This document shows positions 6,536 to 14,535 of a stretch of DNA of 27,503 bases, piece by piece. The DNA lies in IMG/VR virus record IMGVR_UViG_3300044614_002276, positions 1 through 27,503 of that record; one strand, written 5' to 3'. The stretch comes from a virus. Positions within the stretch are counted from its first letter, which is position 1. Every line of letters starts with the position of its first letter. Position numbers and translations under genes: made by a program. The notes below the pieces were generated by a model. The model saw only the letters and a program-made list of their open reading frames with translations, was not told where the DNA came from and searched no databases.

Positions 6536-9500
6536 TTGAGTCTACCTCCGGATAGGGTCGGAGGACAGAAGCTTAGTGAATACTGATCATCTAGCGGAGG
6601 AGAGAACCTCTTGCACTTCATGATATTCATGCAGATCTGGTAGTTAAATGGGGAGTCGAAGCTAGCGCAGTTGAATTCTGTTGTCTTCTCGAGTTTAGCT
6701 CGAATGAACTCTACTATAGCAAATTCTGTGCTGCCGTACTCACTCAGTTCTGGCCCGCCGGCCTCGTAGACAAGGGGATCCGAAAAGATGCTTGTAAGAA
6801 TCGGTTCGCCACTCTCCCCGATAAGAGTGGTGTCTGGAAGCAGGGACATATAAGCCGGCGGGGTGGTGTAAGACGACGTCGAAATAAGAGTTTCCGAGGG
6901 TTTGTACTCGGCAAATGTTCCAAGCGGTCTGTCAACTGGTACCGAGGACGCGGAAAGGCCGGGAACTTGGGAGTATGTCTCTGGGAACAGAGCTTTGTTA
7001 AACGCCCCCGCGCATCTCTCCTGCGAGTTGGCGTACAGTTCCTCGCAATTATCCCCACCGAATTTTTTGCATGATTCAACCGGATCGAATAGTGGCACTT
7101 CGGGGCCATAAAGCCCAGCGTCTGCGCTTTCTTTCGATATGTAATTTGCTCCTAGCGTAGACGCTCTGAGATCAGGATTGCCCTCCAGTTGCTTGTATAG
7201 ATCTACTACAGTGTAAGGTTTACTCTGAGGAACCACCCTGTTCTCAGTTAACTCGTACTTAGTTGCTGGGGTGAAAGAGATTTTCCTAGACTTAGAGGAT
7301 ATTAACCCGACAGTTTCGTCGGTGAGAGCAACGTTATTTGCCAGGGTGTTTCCGTCCGAGAACTTGATGTACTTACTCACAAGGCTACCAGGAATCTCGG
7401 AAATTATTCCCAGCTCTCTCATCTGAGATGTAGACTCGAAGATCTGCTGAGCCTGCTCAGGAGTTACGGAGTTAAGCACTGGCACTCTGTTAGGAACTCT
7501 GGAGTTTCCTATTCCCGGACTCTCGGCGATAGGCGCGGATGCTGCGAGCGAAGTCTGCCCAGAGATGCTACTCCCTTGCGCTCTTGAGGAGATAAGTTGA
7601 GGTATCGTCTCAAAGGTTTTATTCTGTGAGTAGATTAGAGGCTGCAAACTGCTAGCAAACTCCGTGTCCGTAGTAACTGTGTAGTTAAGTCTAGAGCTGA
7701 AAATAGTCCTGATGATAGAAACGGAGTCTATAAGACCGTCAATAGTTTCCACCAGTTTTGGCATGGCGTAAAATTCGGAATTCTCGGAGACTTTGAAATT
7801 ATCCACTTGGTACGAGTTCTTGTAAAATCCGAGTTTAAGCCCCAGGCCAGAGAGACTGGCGTACCTTAAGAAACTAGCAAACGATCCGCCACTGAACCCG
7901 TCGATAACAGCCCCGAAGCTATTAGGAGAGTTGGGCATATTGAGAATGGTTGCAAGTTCTTTTGGAGTGAGTCCTTGAGCCCTGTCGTATAGGTTTTCTA
8001 CTATCGACTTAGAGTCTATTCTCCCGAGATTGTTTCCTATGATTTCGGTCCACTGCTTGAGCGCTATAGGCACCTGAGAGTCAGCCTGATCGTAGTTTAT
8101 TGTAGGTGATGAGAAGGGATCGTCCGCATAGACACCTGTAATCATCTGCTCTACAAGAGGCTGGATGAAGTTAACATCCTCCCTGTTTTTGATTATAGTG
8201 CTCTCTCCGTTCTGATACAGGAACGAAATCGACTCAAGTAGGGTGAGATTGTTTTGCCCTAGGATCTCGTTAAATTTAACTAATTGAGTCGGATCAACGG
8301 CGTACGTAAGTCCAATGAGCAATCCGATGAGCTTGGGATACCTGCTTATGTTAATATACGTGGCTTTTGACTTATCTTTCTGCGACAGACTCAGGATGTT
8401 CAGAAGCGAATCCAGAGGGTTTTTGGCGTACAGGAAAGACAGGTAAGCGTCAACTCCTGCCTGCCCTCCGAATTCGTATATCAGCTGAGCTAATTCGTAG
8501 CCCTTGAAAAACGACTTAAGATCCGAAGAGTCGGAGAGAGGGGCAAAGTTTGTGATAAGTTGGGAGAAGTCCTCCGCTTCTATGAGTTTGTTTATCTCGT
8601 AGTCTCTGAATCCCAAAGAACTTAAGTACGAGATAACTCTTCGGTCATTAGCTTCGAAAGACTTAAACGAGAGATTCGGGATGAAGGCCGAGGTCGTTAC
8701 CCCGAGCCTCTTAATCAGGTCACTAACCTCCTCCAATTTACCAGTTATCCTCTCCACCCATGGCCCAAAGAATTCCAGCGAGTCACCAGGAAGGAGCGGA
8801 TTTATGACCGCTTTTGAGAACCTTGAGTAGTTATTCAGAAGGTACCTGATTGCTCCTGTGAATCCGGCAAGAGTTTTGTTAGTATTGTTAGTATCTAACA
8901 TGTACGTTGTAGGAGGGAAAACTCTCTGGAACTCGTCCATCTGAGTTTTCACTGATCCAAGACCCTCGTACCCTGGAACTTTTCCAGTAGAATCCAGTGT
9001 GTTAGACAAAGCGGCGATTGTATCGCCCACAACCAATGATCTTTTATAAAGGCTCTCTATGGCGAATAGAAGTAGATCCACTCTCGCCTGCTCAACGTAA
9101 GTCAAAGGCTCAGCGAGCAATCTATACCGATCCTGGATGCCGGCAGAGAACTGGGAGTAGACAGGGTTGTAGATTACTTTACCGGAGGAGATTGGAGTTC
9201 CTTGCGGTAGCTTCTGCCTTTGAGTAAAAGATCTCAAAGCGCCAAAACTATCCAAAAATTTGAGTCCTGGAATTTTATTTGTCTTTATTCCGGACTTGAA
9301 GAGAATATCGAATTTGCCAAATACGGAGTCACCGTCGTAAACATCATATACCTCCGGCAAGTCCCTTCCAAACGCCACTGTGAGAAGGTATTCGGAGAAG
9401 CTGGCAATATACTCAACTCCACCAACAGGTGAACCTTCGTATCCCCCGAAAGCTTCGGAGACACCTCTGAGTCCTCTGATGGAGTCTAAAATCTGCTTTC

Positions 9501-10428
9501 CAGCTCCGCCAAAAGTCGATGGGAGGAGCTTTTCGTCAACGAAAATTTCCTTAGAATACCTAGTAATGTTGGAGTCGGATGTAACGGAGTTAACATCAAA
9601 CCCTATGTTAGTCACTTTAGAGAAAGCGGAGCGAATTTTTGACTCGTAGACGACTCTAAAAGATTTTGAGCTGTCAAACCTTCTGGAGGAGTACTTTACC
9701 CACTGCTCTGGGTCAAAATACGAGCGACTTGGCTCTGAAATCCCTGGTTTTAATTTATAGAGTTGCCCGTCATAGACTATCAGGCTCTCGTAGATGATGG
9801 GTATCGAGTACTTGGACAGACCGATCTTGGAGGCGATCCGGTTGTAGCTTAGTGGAGAGTAGGACGTAACTGCTGTTAATGCCTGGTACTCCTCCCAGTA
9901 CCTGCTGCCAGGAAACAAGGTGTATATGGCCAGAGTTTCTTCGTTTATCTCGTCTGGCACAAGTGCGTAAAGTTTCTCTGAGTACTGGTACTCAGGTTGC
10001 TCCTGTATGATATCTAGAGCGCTGGAAGACGCGTAGAACGAGTAATTGTTGATGTTCTCAGAGAACAGGATGAAGTAGCTATCTAGAATCCTGGTGAAGT
10101 TGGCGTCGTAGTTGGGTTTTGATTTTATAAACGAACTTAGACTAGACTTAAGATACGGAAGAAGACTCTCCACAGTCTCTACATCAAACTCAAGCTCGAA
10201 TAGAATCTGAAGCAGAATCTGCTTGAATGGGATTACGGAGATCTCCTCATCGCCCTCGATACGATCTAGCACGAGGCTAAGTAGCTCTATTCCCGTATCA
10301 AGAAATCTCTGCTTAACAACGTCAATTTTGAACTTACCAAAGTCCCTCTCGTAAGCGGAAACGCTCTCCGAGACGAGTTTTTGCAGACCGATACGGATTT
10401 CCTCGAAAAGCTGTAGAGTCATAGACAT
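6532..10428 (-). CDS. Very large virion-type structural protein, 1298 aa
   Basis: This is the first gene of a three-gene minus-strand operon. The ATG at 10428 has a second in-frame ATG at 10422 that lies exactly 22 bases from the late box, so the true start may be two codons later. The N-terminal two thirds look mainly helical. A Ser/Pro/Gly-rich linker lies roughly two thirds of the way along, and the last 180 residues carry several cysteines (CKKFGGDNCEELYANSQERC, then FNCASF, ICMNIMKCKRF). No transmembrane segment is evident. It lacks obvious tape-measure character. Size, late promoter and neighbours suggest a baseplate or other large virion component, but I do not recognise the family. 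Confidence 0.7.
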   Translation of the reverse strand: MSMTLQLFEEIRIGLQKLVSESVSAYERDFGKFKIDVVKQRFLDTGIELLSLVLDRIEGDEEISVIPFKQILLQILFELEFDVETVESLLPYLKSSLSSFIKSKPNYDANFTRILDSYFILFSENINNYSFYASSSALDIIQEQPEYQYSEKLYALVPDEINEETLAIYTLFPGSRYWEEYQALTAVTSYSPLSYNRIASKIGLSKYSIPIIYESLIVYDGQLYKLKPGISEPSRSYFDPEQWVKYSSRRFDSSKSFRVVYESKIRSAFSKVTNIGFDVNSVTSDSNITRYSKEIFVDEKLLPSTFGGAGKQILDSIRGLRGVSEAFGGYEGSPVGGVEYIASFSEYLLTVAFGRDLPEVYDVYDGDSVFGKFDILFKSGIKTNKIPGLKFLDSFGALRSFTQRQKLPQGTPISSGKVIYNPVYSQFSAGIQDRYRLLAEPLTYVEQARVDLLLFAIESLYKRSLVVGDTIAALSNTLDSTGKVPGYEGLGSVKTQMDEFQRVFPPTTYMLDTNNTNKTLAGFTGAIRYLLNNYSRFSKAVINPLLPGDSLEFFGPWVERITGKLEEVSDLIKRLGVTTSAFIPNLSFKSFEANDRRVISYLSSLGFRDYEINKLIEAEDFSQLITNFAPLSDSSDLKSFFKGYELAQLIYEFGGQAGVDAYLSFLYAKNPLDSLLNILSLSQKDKSKATYINISRYPKLIGLLIGLTYAVDPTQLVKFNEILGQNNLTLLESISFLYQNGESTIIKNREDVNFIQPLVEQMITGVYADDPFSSPTINYDQADSQVPIALKQWTEIIGNNLGRIDSKSIVENLYDRAQGLTPKELATILNMPNSPNSFGAVIDGFSGGSFASFLRYASLSGLGLKLGFYKNSYQVDNFKVSENSEFYAMPKLVETIDGLIDSVSIIRTIFSSRLNYTVTTDTEFASSLQPLIYSQNKTFETIPQLISSRAQGSSISGQTSLAASAPIAESPGIGNSRVPNRVPVLNSVTPEQAQQIFESTSQMRELGIISEIPGSLVSKYIKFSDGNTLANNVALTDETVGLISSKSRKISFTPATKYELTENRVVPQSKPYTVVDLYKQLEGNPDLRASTLGANYISKESADAGLYGPEVPLFDPVESCKKFGGDNCEELYANSQERCAGAFNKALFPETYSQVPGLSASSVPVDRPLGTFAEYKPSETLISTSSYTTPPAYMSLLPDTTLIGESGEPILTSIFSDPLVYEAGGPELSEYGSTEFAIVEFIRAKLEKTTEFNCASFDSPFNYQICMNIMKCKRFSPPLDDQYSLSFCPPTLSGGRLK

Positions 10429-10444
10429 GGCGTATCTGCCTAAA

Positions 10445-10452
10445 CTTTAAAC
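10445..10452 (-). promoter_or_regulatory. Late-promoter-like box GTTTAAAG, leftward half of a palindrome
   Basis: The minus strand reads GTTTAAAG, 16 bases before ATG 10428 or 22 before ATG 10422. Together with the copy at 10458-10465 it forms a perfect inverted repeat with 8-base arms and a 5-base centre (TTTGA). Confidence 0.6.
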
Positions 10453-10457
10453 TTTGA

Positions 10458-10465
10458 GTTTAAAG
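10458..10465 (+). promoter_or_regulatory. Late-promoter-like box GTTTAAAG, rightward half of a palindrome
   Basis: A perfect GTTTAAAG lies 22 bases before ATG 10488. It faces away from the leftward box, so one 21-base palindrome could serve two divergent virion operons. Confidence 0.6.
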
Positions 10466-10487
10466 CTATTGGAACATGAAATAGGTT

Positions 10488-10988
10488 ATGCAATCTAAGA
10501 TCTCAGTGATCCTGCTTAAGAGCAAAGCCGTGGACAACTCGTCCGACCTCAACAAGATGGCCGTGCATCTCGAGCAAGTGCTGACGGAAAAAGACGGAGT
10601 GGACTTGAAAGTACGCCAGAGCGTCACCGAGGCCTCTGCTAAATCCTCGGACTTTATCATCTTCTGCGGGTACGACACTTTCACACTCTCAGAGTTTTTC
10701 AAAGCCCTCTCCGTGGTGGAAGGGATGGAAGGCTCAGACGGCCCTATGATCTTTCTGTACGAGGAGCCCGGGCAATCTCCGTGGGAGCGGCTCAACTACG
10801 TGCTTATGGACGGCATGGATATTGGCCGAGTAAGTCCTAAAGTATTTAACAAAATCATTGACACCTGGTCCTACCGTGATATAATCAGTACTATAGACGT
10901 ATCTCTACGCCGCCTTGGAACTGGACCAGCTGATAACACTGACACCGCATCTAAACGAGCAGCTGCTGGACCGGCTGCTAGAGCATGA
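10488..10988 (+). CDS. Rossmann-like small protein, 166 aa (LOG- or deoxyribosyltransferase-like, tentative)
   Basis: The pattern is strand-helix-strand: KISVILLKS, a helix at about residues 18-33, VDLKVRQS, then SDFIIFCGYDTFTLSEFFKAL, then PMIFLYEEPG. The segment CGYDT-FTLSE recalls, in degenerate form, the PGGxGT-xxE loop of LOG/SLOG proteins. The order also resembles nucleoside deoxyribosyltransferase-like folds. Both are low-confidence fold guesses, and the catalytic residues of neither are complete. The C-terminal 25 residues are Ala/Pro/Gly-rich and overlap the next gene by 74 bases. It is the first gene of the portal operon. Confidence 0.65.
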   Translation: MQSKISVILLKSKAVDNSSDLNKMAVHLEQVLTEKDGVDLKVRQSVTEASAKSSDFIIFCGYDTFTLSEFFKALSVVEGMEGSDGPMIFLYEEPGQSPWERLNYVLMDGMDIGRVSPKVFNKIIDTWSYRDIISTIDVSLRRLGTGPADNTDTASKRAAAGPAARA

Positions 10989-11886
10989 TCGCTGGAAACT
11001 AGAGGCAACTTTTGCCCACGAGATTCGGCTCGAAGAGCTTAGAATCGCCTCAAGGCGAGGAGGCGGATCATCCGCCAGGCTTCCAGAATCGGTGCAAGGG
11101 GGCATAACTGACGAGGACCGGAAGTTCAATGAATTGACGTCCTACGGAGCATGCACCGACAAGCAAATTGGCCTGATCTCCAAGACCAAAGTCTGGGAGG
11201 GAGCGAGCGATCGCTCCTCCAAACTATTCGAGCAATGGTACGCACACATCCAGGATAACAATGTTGTTCCTGTAAAAGATCTCAAGGAGGGACGGATTAA
11301 GACTCTTCTCCTCGCCTTCCTATGGGCCAGCGGATGTGGTCACCGAGTCGCTAAATGGCCAGAAGCGAATGATGTTCACCTTGTAGAGACGCTCAAAAAG
11401 GACTTAAAGGACCGCTTCTCCAAGTTCTCAAAGCACAGCATTACCGCAGCTTACGAGTCACTGAAAGTGTTCTGGAAGGAGATCAACGACTACGAGTCGT
11501 GTCCGTTCAACTCCAGTCTGATCGCTGAGGTACTCGACGAGTCGTACTTCTATGTCTCCCAGAAAGCCGAAGAGGAGTCCAAAGTAGACATAAAGAATTC
11601 CCCGCTCTTCTCAGAGTTTGAGAAGAACTTCCCGCACGTCTCGCTAGAGACACTCGAGAGGTACTACGTTAAAAATCGTTTTAACTTCATCGCTGCGGGT
11701 GTGGGAGCTCTTCGTAAAGCATTCACAACCACTTGCCCTTCCGAACTAGAGCATAAGTTCTCAGAGAAGGAATGGCCTAAGAAGTGGCACATCTATCTCT
11801 CATCCTACGAACCCAAATGGAAGACACAATTAGAGACGATTCAGCACTCATCGAGGGAGGCCCAGCAGAAGTGGAAAGAGGAGTGA
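10915..11886 (+). CDS. Unknown protein in the portal operon, 323 aa
   Basis: The only available start in this frame is TTG 10915, without a visible ribosome-binding site and inside the previous gene. The frame is open only from a TAG about 24 bases upstream. From its first residues the protein is plausible helix (LNEQLLDRLLEHDRWKLEATF). The rest is helical and charged, with tryptophans (FLWASGCGHRVAKWPEAND) and a Gln/Lys-rich C-terminus. It lacks Walker motifs, so it is not a large terminase. It may be read by +1 frameshifting from the 166-aa gene. It ends in a GTGA overlap with the next gene. Confidence 0.7.
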   Translation: MELDQLITLTPHLNEQLLDRLLEHDRWKLEATFAHEIRLEELRIASRRGGGSSARLPESVQGGITDEDRKFNELTSYGACTDKQIGLISKTKVWEGASDRSSKLFEQWYAHIQDNNVVPVKDLKEGRIKTLLLAFLWASGCGHRVAKWPEANDVHLVETLKKDLKDRFSKFSKHSITAAYESLKVFWKEINDYESCPFNSSLIAEVLDESYFYVSQKAEEESKVDIKNSPLFSEFEKNFPHVSLETLERYYVKNRFNFIAAGVGALRKAFTTTCPSELEHKFSEKEWPKKWHIYLSSYEPKWKTQLETIQHSSREAQQKWKEE

Positions 11887-12074
11887 ATATAGTCACCAAC
11901 TCCCAGCCGGTTATCGTCGATGGAGCGGAAGAAGCCATAGAAAGATACAATAATGGCGAGATAAGCGCCCAGGAATTGTATGATCTGATACTGGACGCGG
12001 ATGTGGTGTACATTGATCGGTCTAACGCTTCCGAGTTTAAAGAATCAAAAGACACTAGTAGCTCCGAAGAGTAA
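11883..12074 (+). CDS. Small acidic protein before the portal, 63 aa
   Basis: I chose GTG 11883 because it overlaps the previous stop as GTGA and has GGAAAGAGGA just upstream. ATG 11817 or GTG 11784 in the same frame would lengthen it but overlap far into the previous gene. It contains a helix-loop-helix-like stretch (AEEAIERYNNGEISAQELYD), then VVYIDR, then a Ser/Glu-rich tail. The tail's DNA carries the box that precedes the portal gene. Function unknown; a head-assembly adaptor is possible from position. Confidence 0.55.
   Translation: MNIVTNSQPVIVDGAEEAIERYNNGEISAQELYDLILDADVVYIDRSNASEFKESKDTSSSEE
12035..12042 (+). promoter_or_regulatory. Late-promoter-like box inside a coding end, before the portal
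   Basis: GTTTAAAG is embedded in codons of the small acidic gene, 37 bases before the portal ATG. The following bases (TCAAAAGACAC, then ACTAGTA) closely match those after the box at 18451, which suggests a shared element longer than the heptamer. Confidence 0.5.
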
Positions 12075-12079
12075 ACCGC

Positions 12080-14026
12080 ATGGCTGAGGACCGCGCCGTA
12101 GCAAAGCAAGTAAAAGTAGGCTACTTCGATAGGTACTTCAGCCTAGGAGTGTCCCAGGGCAGCCTAGCAGGCTACAAAGCGGATCCTTACGCCTTTACAG
12201 CGACTCCCTACCTCAACTCTGGCACGATCCTACCTCGCCGCGATGACATCCTCATCGAGGAGGGTGGCGGCGGACCCAGGGCCATTGAGAAGTACATGCG
12301 GCTGTTCAACGACAGCCACATCATCGCTGCTTGGGAGAAACTGACTGGGGAGATCGTGCAGCGCAAGTGGGAAGTAGATCCCGCTAGTCCCTCGGATAAG
12401 GACGAGGAGGTTGCCGAGTTTGTCCGCCAAGTGCTTAAGCGCATGGGTACTAACACCCGGCAGGCTTACGGCAAGGAGATGCTCGTTACATCCAACTCCG
12501 CGTTCGATACGTTTATCCGCGGTATGTGCGAGTCGGTGATCCTAGGCATCTCCATAGGGGAGATCTGCTGGATGCGCCAGGGCAACTACATCGTGCCTTC
12601 CGAGATCAAGATTCGTGACCCGCGCAGGTTCCAGTTTGTCCTTAACGAGGACGGAACCATCTCACCGAGACTGATGACGGTGGATTCGCCCGTGGAAGGC
12701 ATTCCGCTTCCTCTGCGCTCTATGGTAATCCATAGGCACTGGTCATACAGCAACTTCATGGACCCGTATGGCACAGGTCTGGGACGCCAACTCTATAGCC
12801 TCGTGGAATTCAGACGGACCCTCATGTCCTTCTGGCTTCAGTACGCGGATAAGCATACCACCCCCACAGCGGTGGGTAAGTTCTCGCTCGGAACCCCCGA
12901 TGAGGAGGTTCAGTCACTCTTCACAGCGCTTCAACGTCTGGGTCAGGAAACCGCCATTGTCATCCCAGACGAGATGGATATTAGCTGGCTGGAGAGCCAG
13001 GGCCGCTCCGAAGTTTACGAGAAACTCATCGAGTATGTTGATCAGCAGATCAGTTTTGTTATCAATGGCGAGAACACAGTCGGCCAGGAGACAGGAAATG
13101 TTGGATCGTACGCCCGTGACCAGATCTCCGATTCGGTTCGCATGCGTAAAGCTAAAGCGTTCTCTGAGGAACTCGACGAGACGATTAACGCTACTATTAT
13201 ACGCTGGATTGTTGAGCTTAACTATCCGGGCGCAGCTGTTCCTAGACTTCGTAGAAACTTTGATGATCTAGAGCAGCGAGATGATCCCGTTAAGATCGTG
13301 CAGATGCTCACTCAGCTTCAGGCCATCGGCTACGAGGTCAAGGACCTTGACTGGGTGAGAGACAAGCTCGAGATCCCGTCCCTGGGCAAAGTGGACATGA
13401 GTGCCATGATGGGAGGAGCTCCAGGGGCCCCAGGAGCGCCTGGCGGCGCCGCTCCTATGGCCGAACCTAAGGACCTGAGCGGCCCGGATAAAGCCGCTGA
13501 CGGTGCTCAGGGGGCTTTCGGAGCTGACCAGGGAGACCTACTCAGCCTGTTCGATTTTGCCGAGAGCGAGTATGACGAGGTCGGTGATGAGTCGGATAAG
13601 ACTCGTAAGGACAAGATCGCCAAGATCATCGCGTCCAAGTTCGATGGCACGCTCGATGATGTCGGGTTCCAGCGTATTGTCTCCGACAATGGCGATTCGG
13701 AAGCCTCAGCGTCCCGCATCCACATCAATGAGTACACCTCGCCAGGCGACATCTCCCACGGTTCCCGCCGGCTTATCGAGGAGGTTAAGAAAGTGGCTTA
13801 CATTAATCCCGAGCAATCGATGAATCTGAGCGCTCTGGACGGCGAGCTTCACACCTTCGAGAACATGATCCGCATTGATGATCTCAAGGCATGCGACACT
13901 GCCAAGCTTATAGAGCTCTACGAGCGCATCTATCGTCTCAACCGTTCTGTAGTGCACAAGGAGTGCGTTGTCATCGATTGCAGAAGGGCCGGTTACTGGA
14001 AGTGGTTCGCTCCGTACTTTATGTAA
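12080..14026 (+). CDS. Portal protein, Mu gp29-like (DUF935 type), 648 aa
   Basis: The portal is the dodecameric ring at one capsid vertex through which DNA enters and to which the tail joins. Residues about 70-430 follow the DUF935 pattern: SHIIAAWEKLTGEIVQRKWE near the start, MDPYGTGLGRQLY, then TTPTAVGKFSLGTP, ETAIVIPDEMDISWLE, GNVGSYARDQISDSVRMRKA and IRWIVELNYPGAAVPRLRRN. A Gly/Ala/Pro-rich linker (about 440-475) separates this from a C-terminal domain of about 170 residues that I do not recognise. T4 and typical T4-like cyanophages instead use the gp20 family, so this marks a different lineage. ATG lies shortly after GAAGAG. Confidence 0.85.
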   Translation: MAEDRAVAKQVKVGYFDRYFSLGVSQGSLAGYKADPYAFTATPYLNSGTILPRRDDILIEEGGGGPRAIEKYMRLFNDSHIIAAWEKLTGEIVQRKWEVDPASPSDKDEEVAEFVRQVLKRMGTNTRQAYGKEMLVTSNSAFDTFIRGMCESVILGISIGEICWMRQGNYIVPSEIKIRDPRRFQFVLNEDGTISPRLMTVDSPVEGIPLPLRSMVIHRHWSYSNFMDPYGTGLGRQLYSLVEFRRTLMSFWLQYADKHTTPTAVGKFSLGTPDEEVQSLFTALQRLGQETAIVIPDEMDISWLESQGRSEVYEKLIEYVDQQISFVINGENTVGQETGNVGSYARDQISDSVRMRKAKAFSEELDETINATIIRWIVELNYPGAAVPRLRRNFDDLEQRDDPVKIVQMLTQLQAIGYEVKDLDWVRDKLEIPSLGKVDMSAMMGGAPGAPGAPGGAAPMAEPKDLSGPDKAADGAQGAFGADQGDLLSLFDFAESEYDEVGDESDKTRKDKIAKIIASKFDGTLDDVGFQRIVSDNGDSEASASRIHINEYTSPGDISHGSRRLIEEVKKVAYINPEQSMNLSALDGELHTFENMIRIDDLKACDTAKLIELYERIYRLNRSVVHKECVVIDCRRAGYWKWFAPYFM

Positions 14027-14044
14027 TTTGGCCAGGTGGGCTTA

Positions 14045-14052
14045 GTTTAAAT
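14045..14052 (+). promoter_or_regulatory. Late-promoter-like box GTTTAAAT before the tube-like gene
   Basis: The perfect heptamer GTTTAAA lies in the 57-base gap after the portal gene, 31 bases before ATG 14084. Confidence 0.55.
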
Positions 14053-14083
14053 ACTGGTTAGATATTAGTGTAGCTATCCTGCC

Positions 14084-14512
14084 ATGCTCTCTTACAAGCC
14101 GGTAACTCAGTCGCAGTTCTGGATCCAAGCGTCCCCCTTCCAGCACTACTTCACCAACTTCAGCGGAATCCGTGATACCGCCGGGACATCCCAGTACGCC
14201 GACGGCGTTCGCGGACGTATCTTCAACCTTCGCGGCCCTCGCACACTCTCCGAGGTAACAGTGACTGTGCCTTTCGATCCTGAGAAGCACGCCGACATCG
14301 TCGACTTCTGGAAGGCTTACGGTTGCGAATTTGTGACCCTGACCATCACTCCTGTCTCCTGCGGAGAGGATCCCCAGCCCGTCGGCCAGCGCACGATCAC
14401 TATCCCTGATGCTCAGATGACAAGCCTGAACTTCGGAGCCGCTGACCGTACCTCCTCTAACGTTTCCACTCTCGAACTAACGTTCGTGATGGATACCTTC
14501 ACATACAACTGA
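14084..14512 (+). CDS. Putative tail tube (or tube-like virion) protein, 142 aa
   Basis: The size and all-beta look fit tube proteins: RTLSEVTVTVPFDPEKHADI, then FVTLTITPVSCG, RTITIPDAQM and a closing LELTFVMDTFTYN. The polymer of such a protein forms the channel inside the sheath. No strong ribosome-binding site is visible before ATG, but a late box is. A tube gene directly after the portal would put it about 12 kb from the sheath and on the opposite strand, which is unusual. Alternatives are a head-tail joining protein or a fibre-base protein. Confidence 0.55.
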   Translation: MLSYKPVTQSQFWIQASPFQHYFTNFSGIRDTAGTSQYADGVRGRIFNLRGPRTLSEVTVTVPFDPEKHADIVDFWKAYGCEFVTLTITPVSCGEDPQPVGQRTITIPDAQMTSLNFGAADRTSSNVSTLELTFVMDTFTYN

Positions 14513-14535
14513 TCCTAACACGGTGAGGTTGAAGT

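Noticed and set aside
13503-13823. A 106-aa frame inside the portal gene.
   Set aside because: Arg/Ser-rich shadow of the portal C-terminal region, with no independent start signals.
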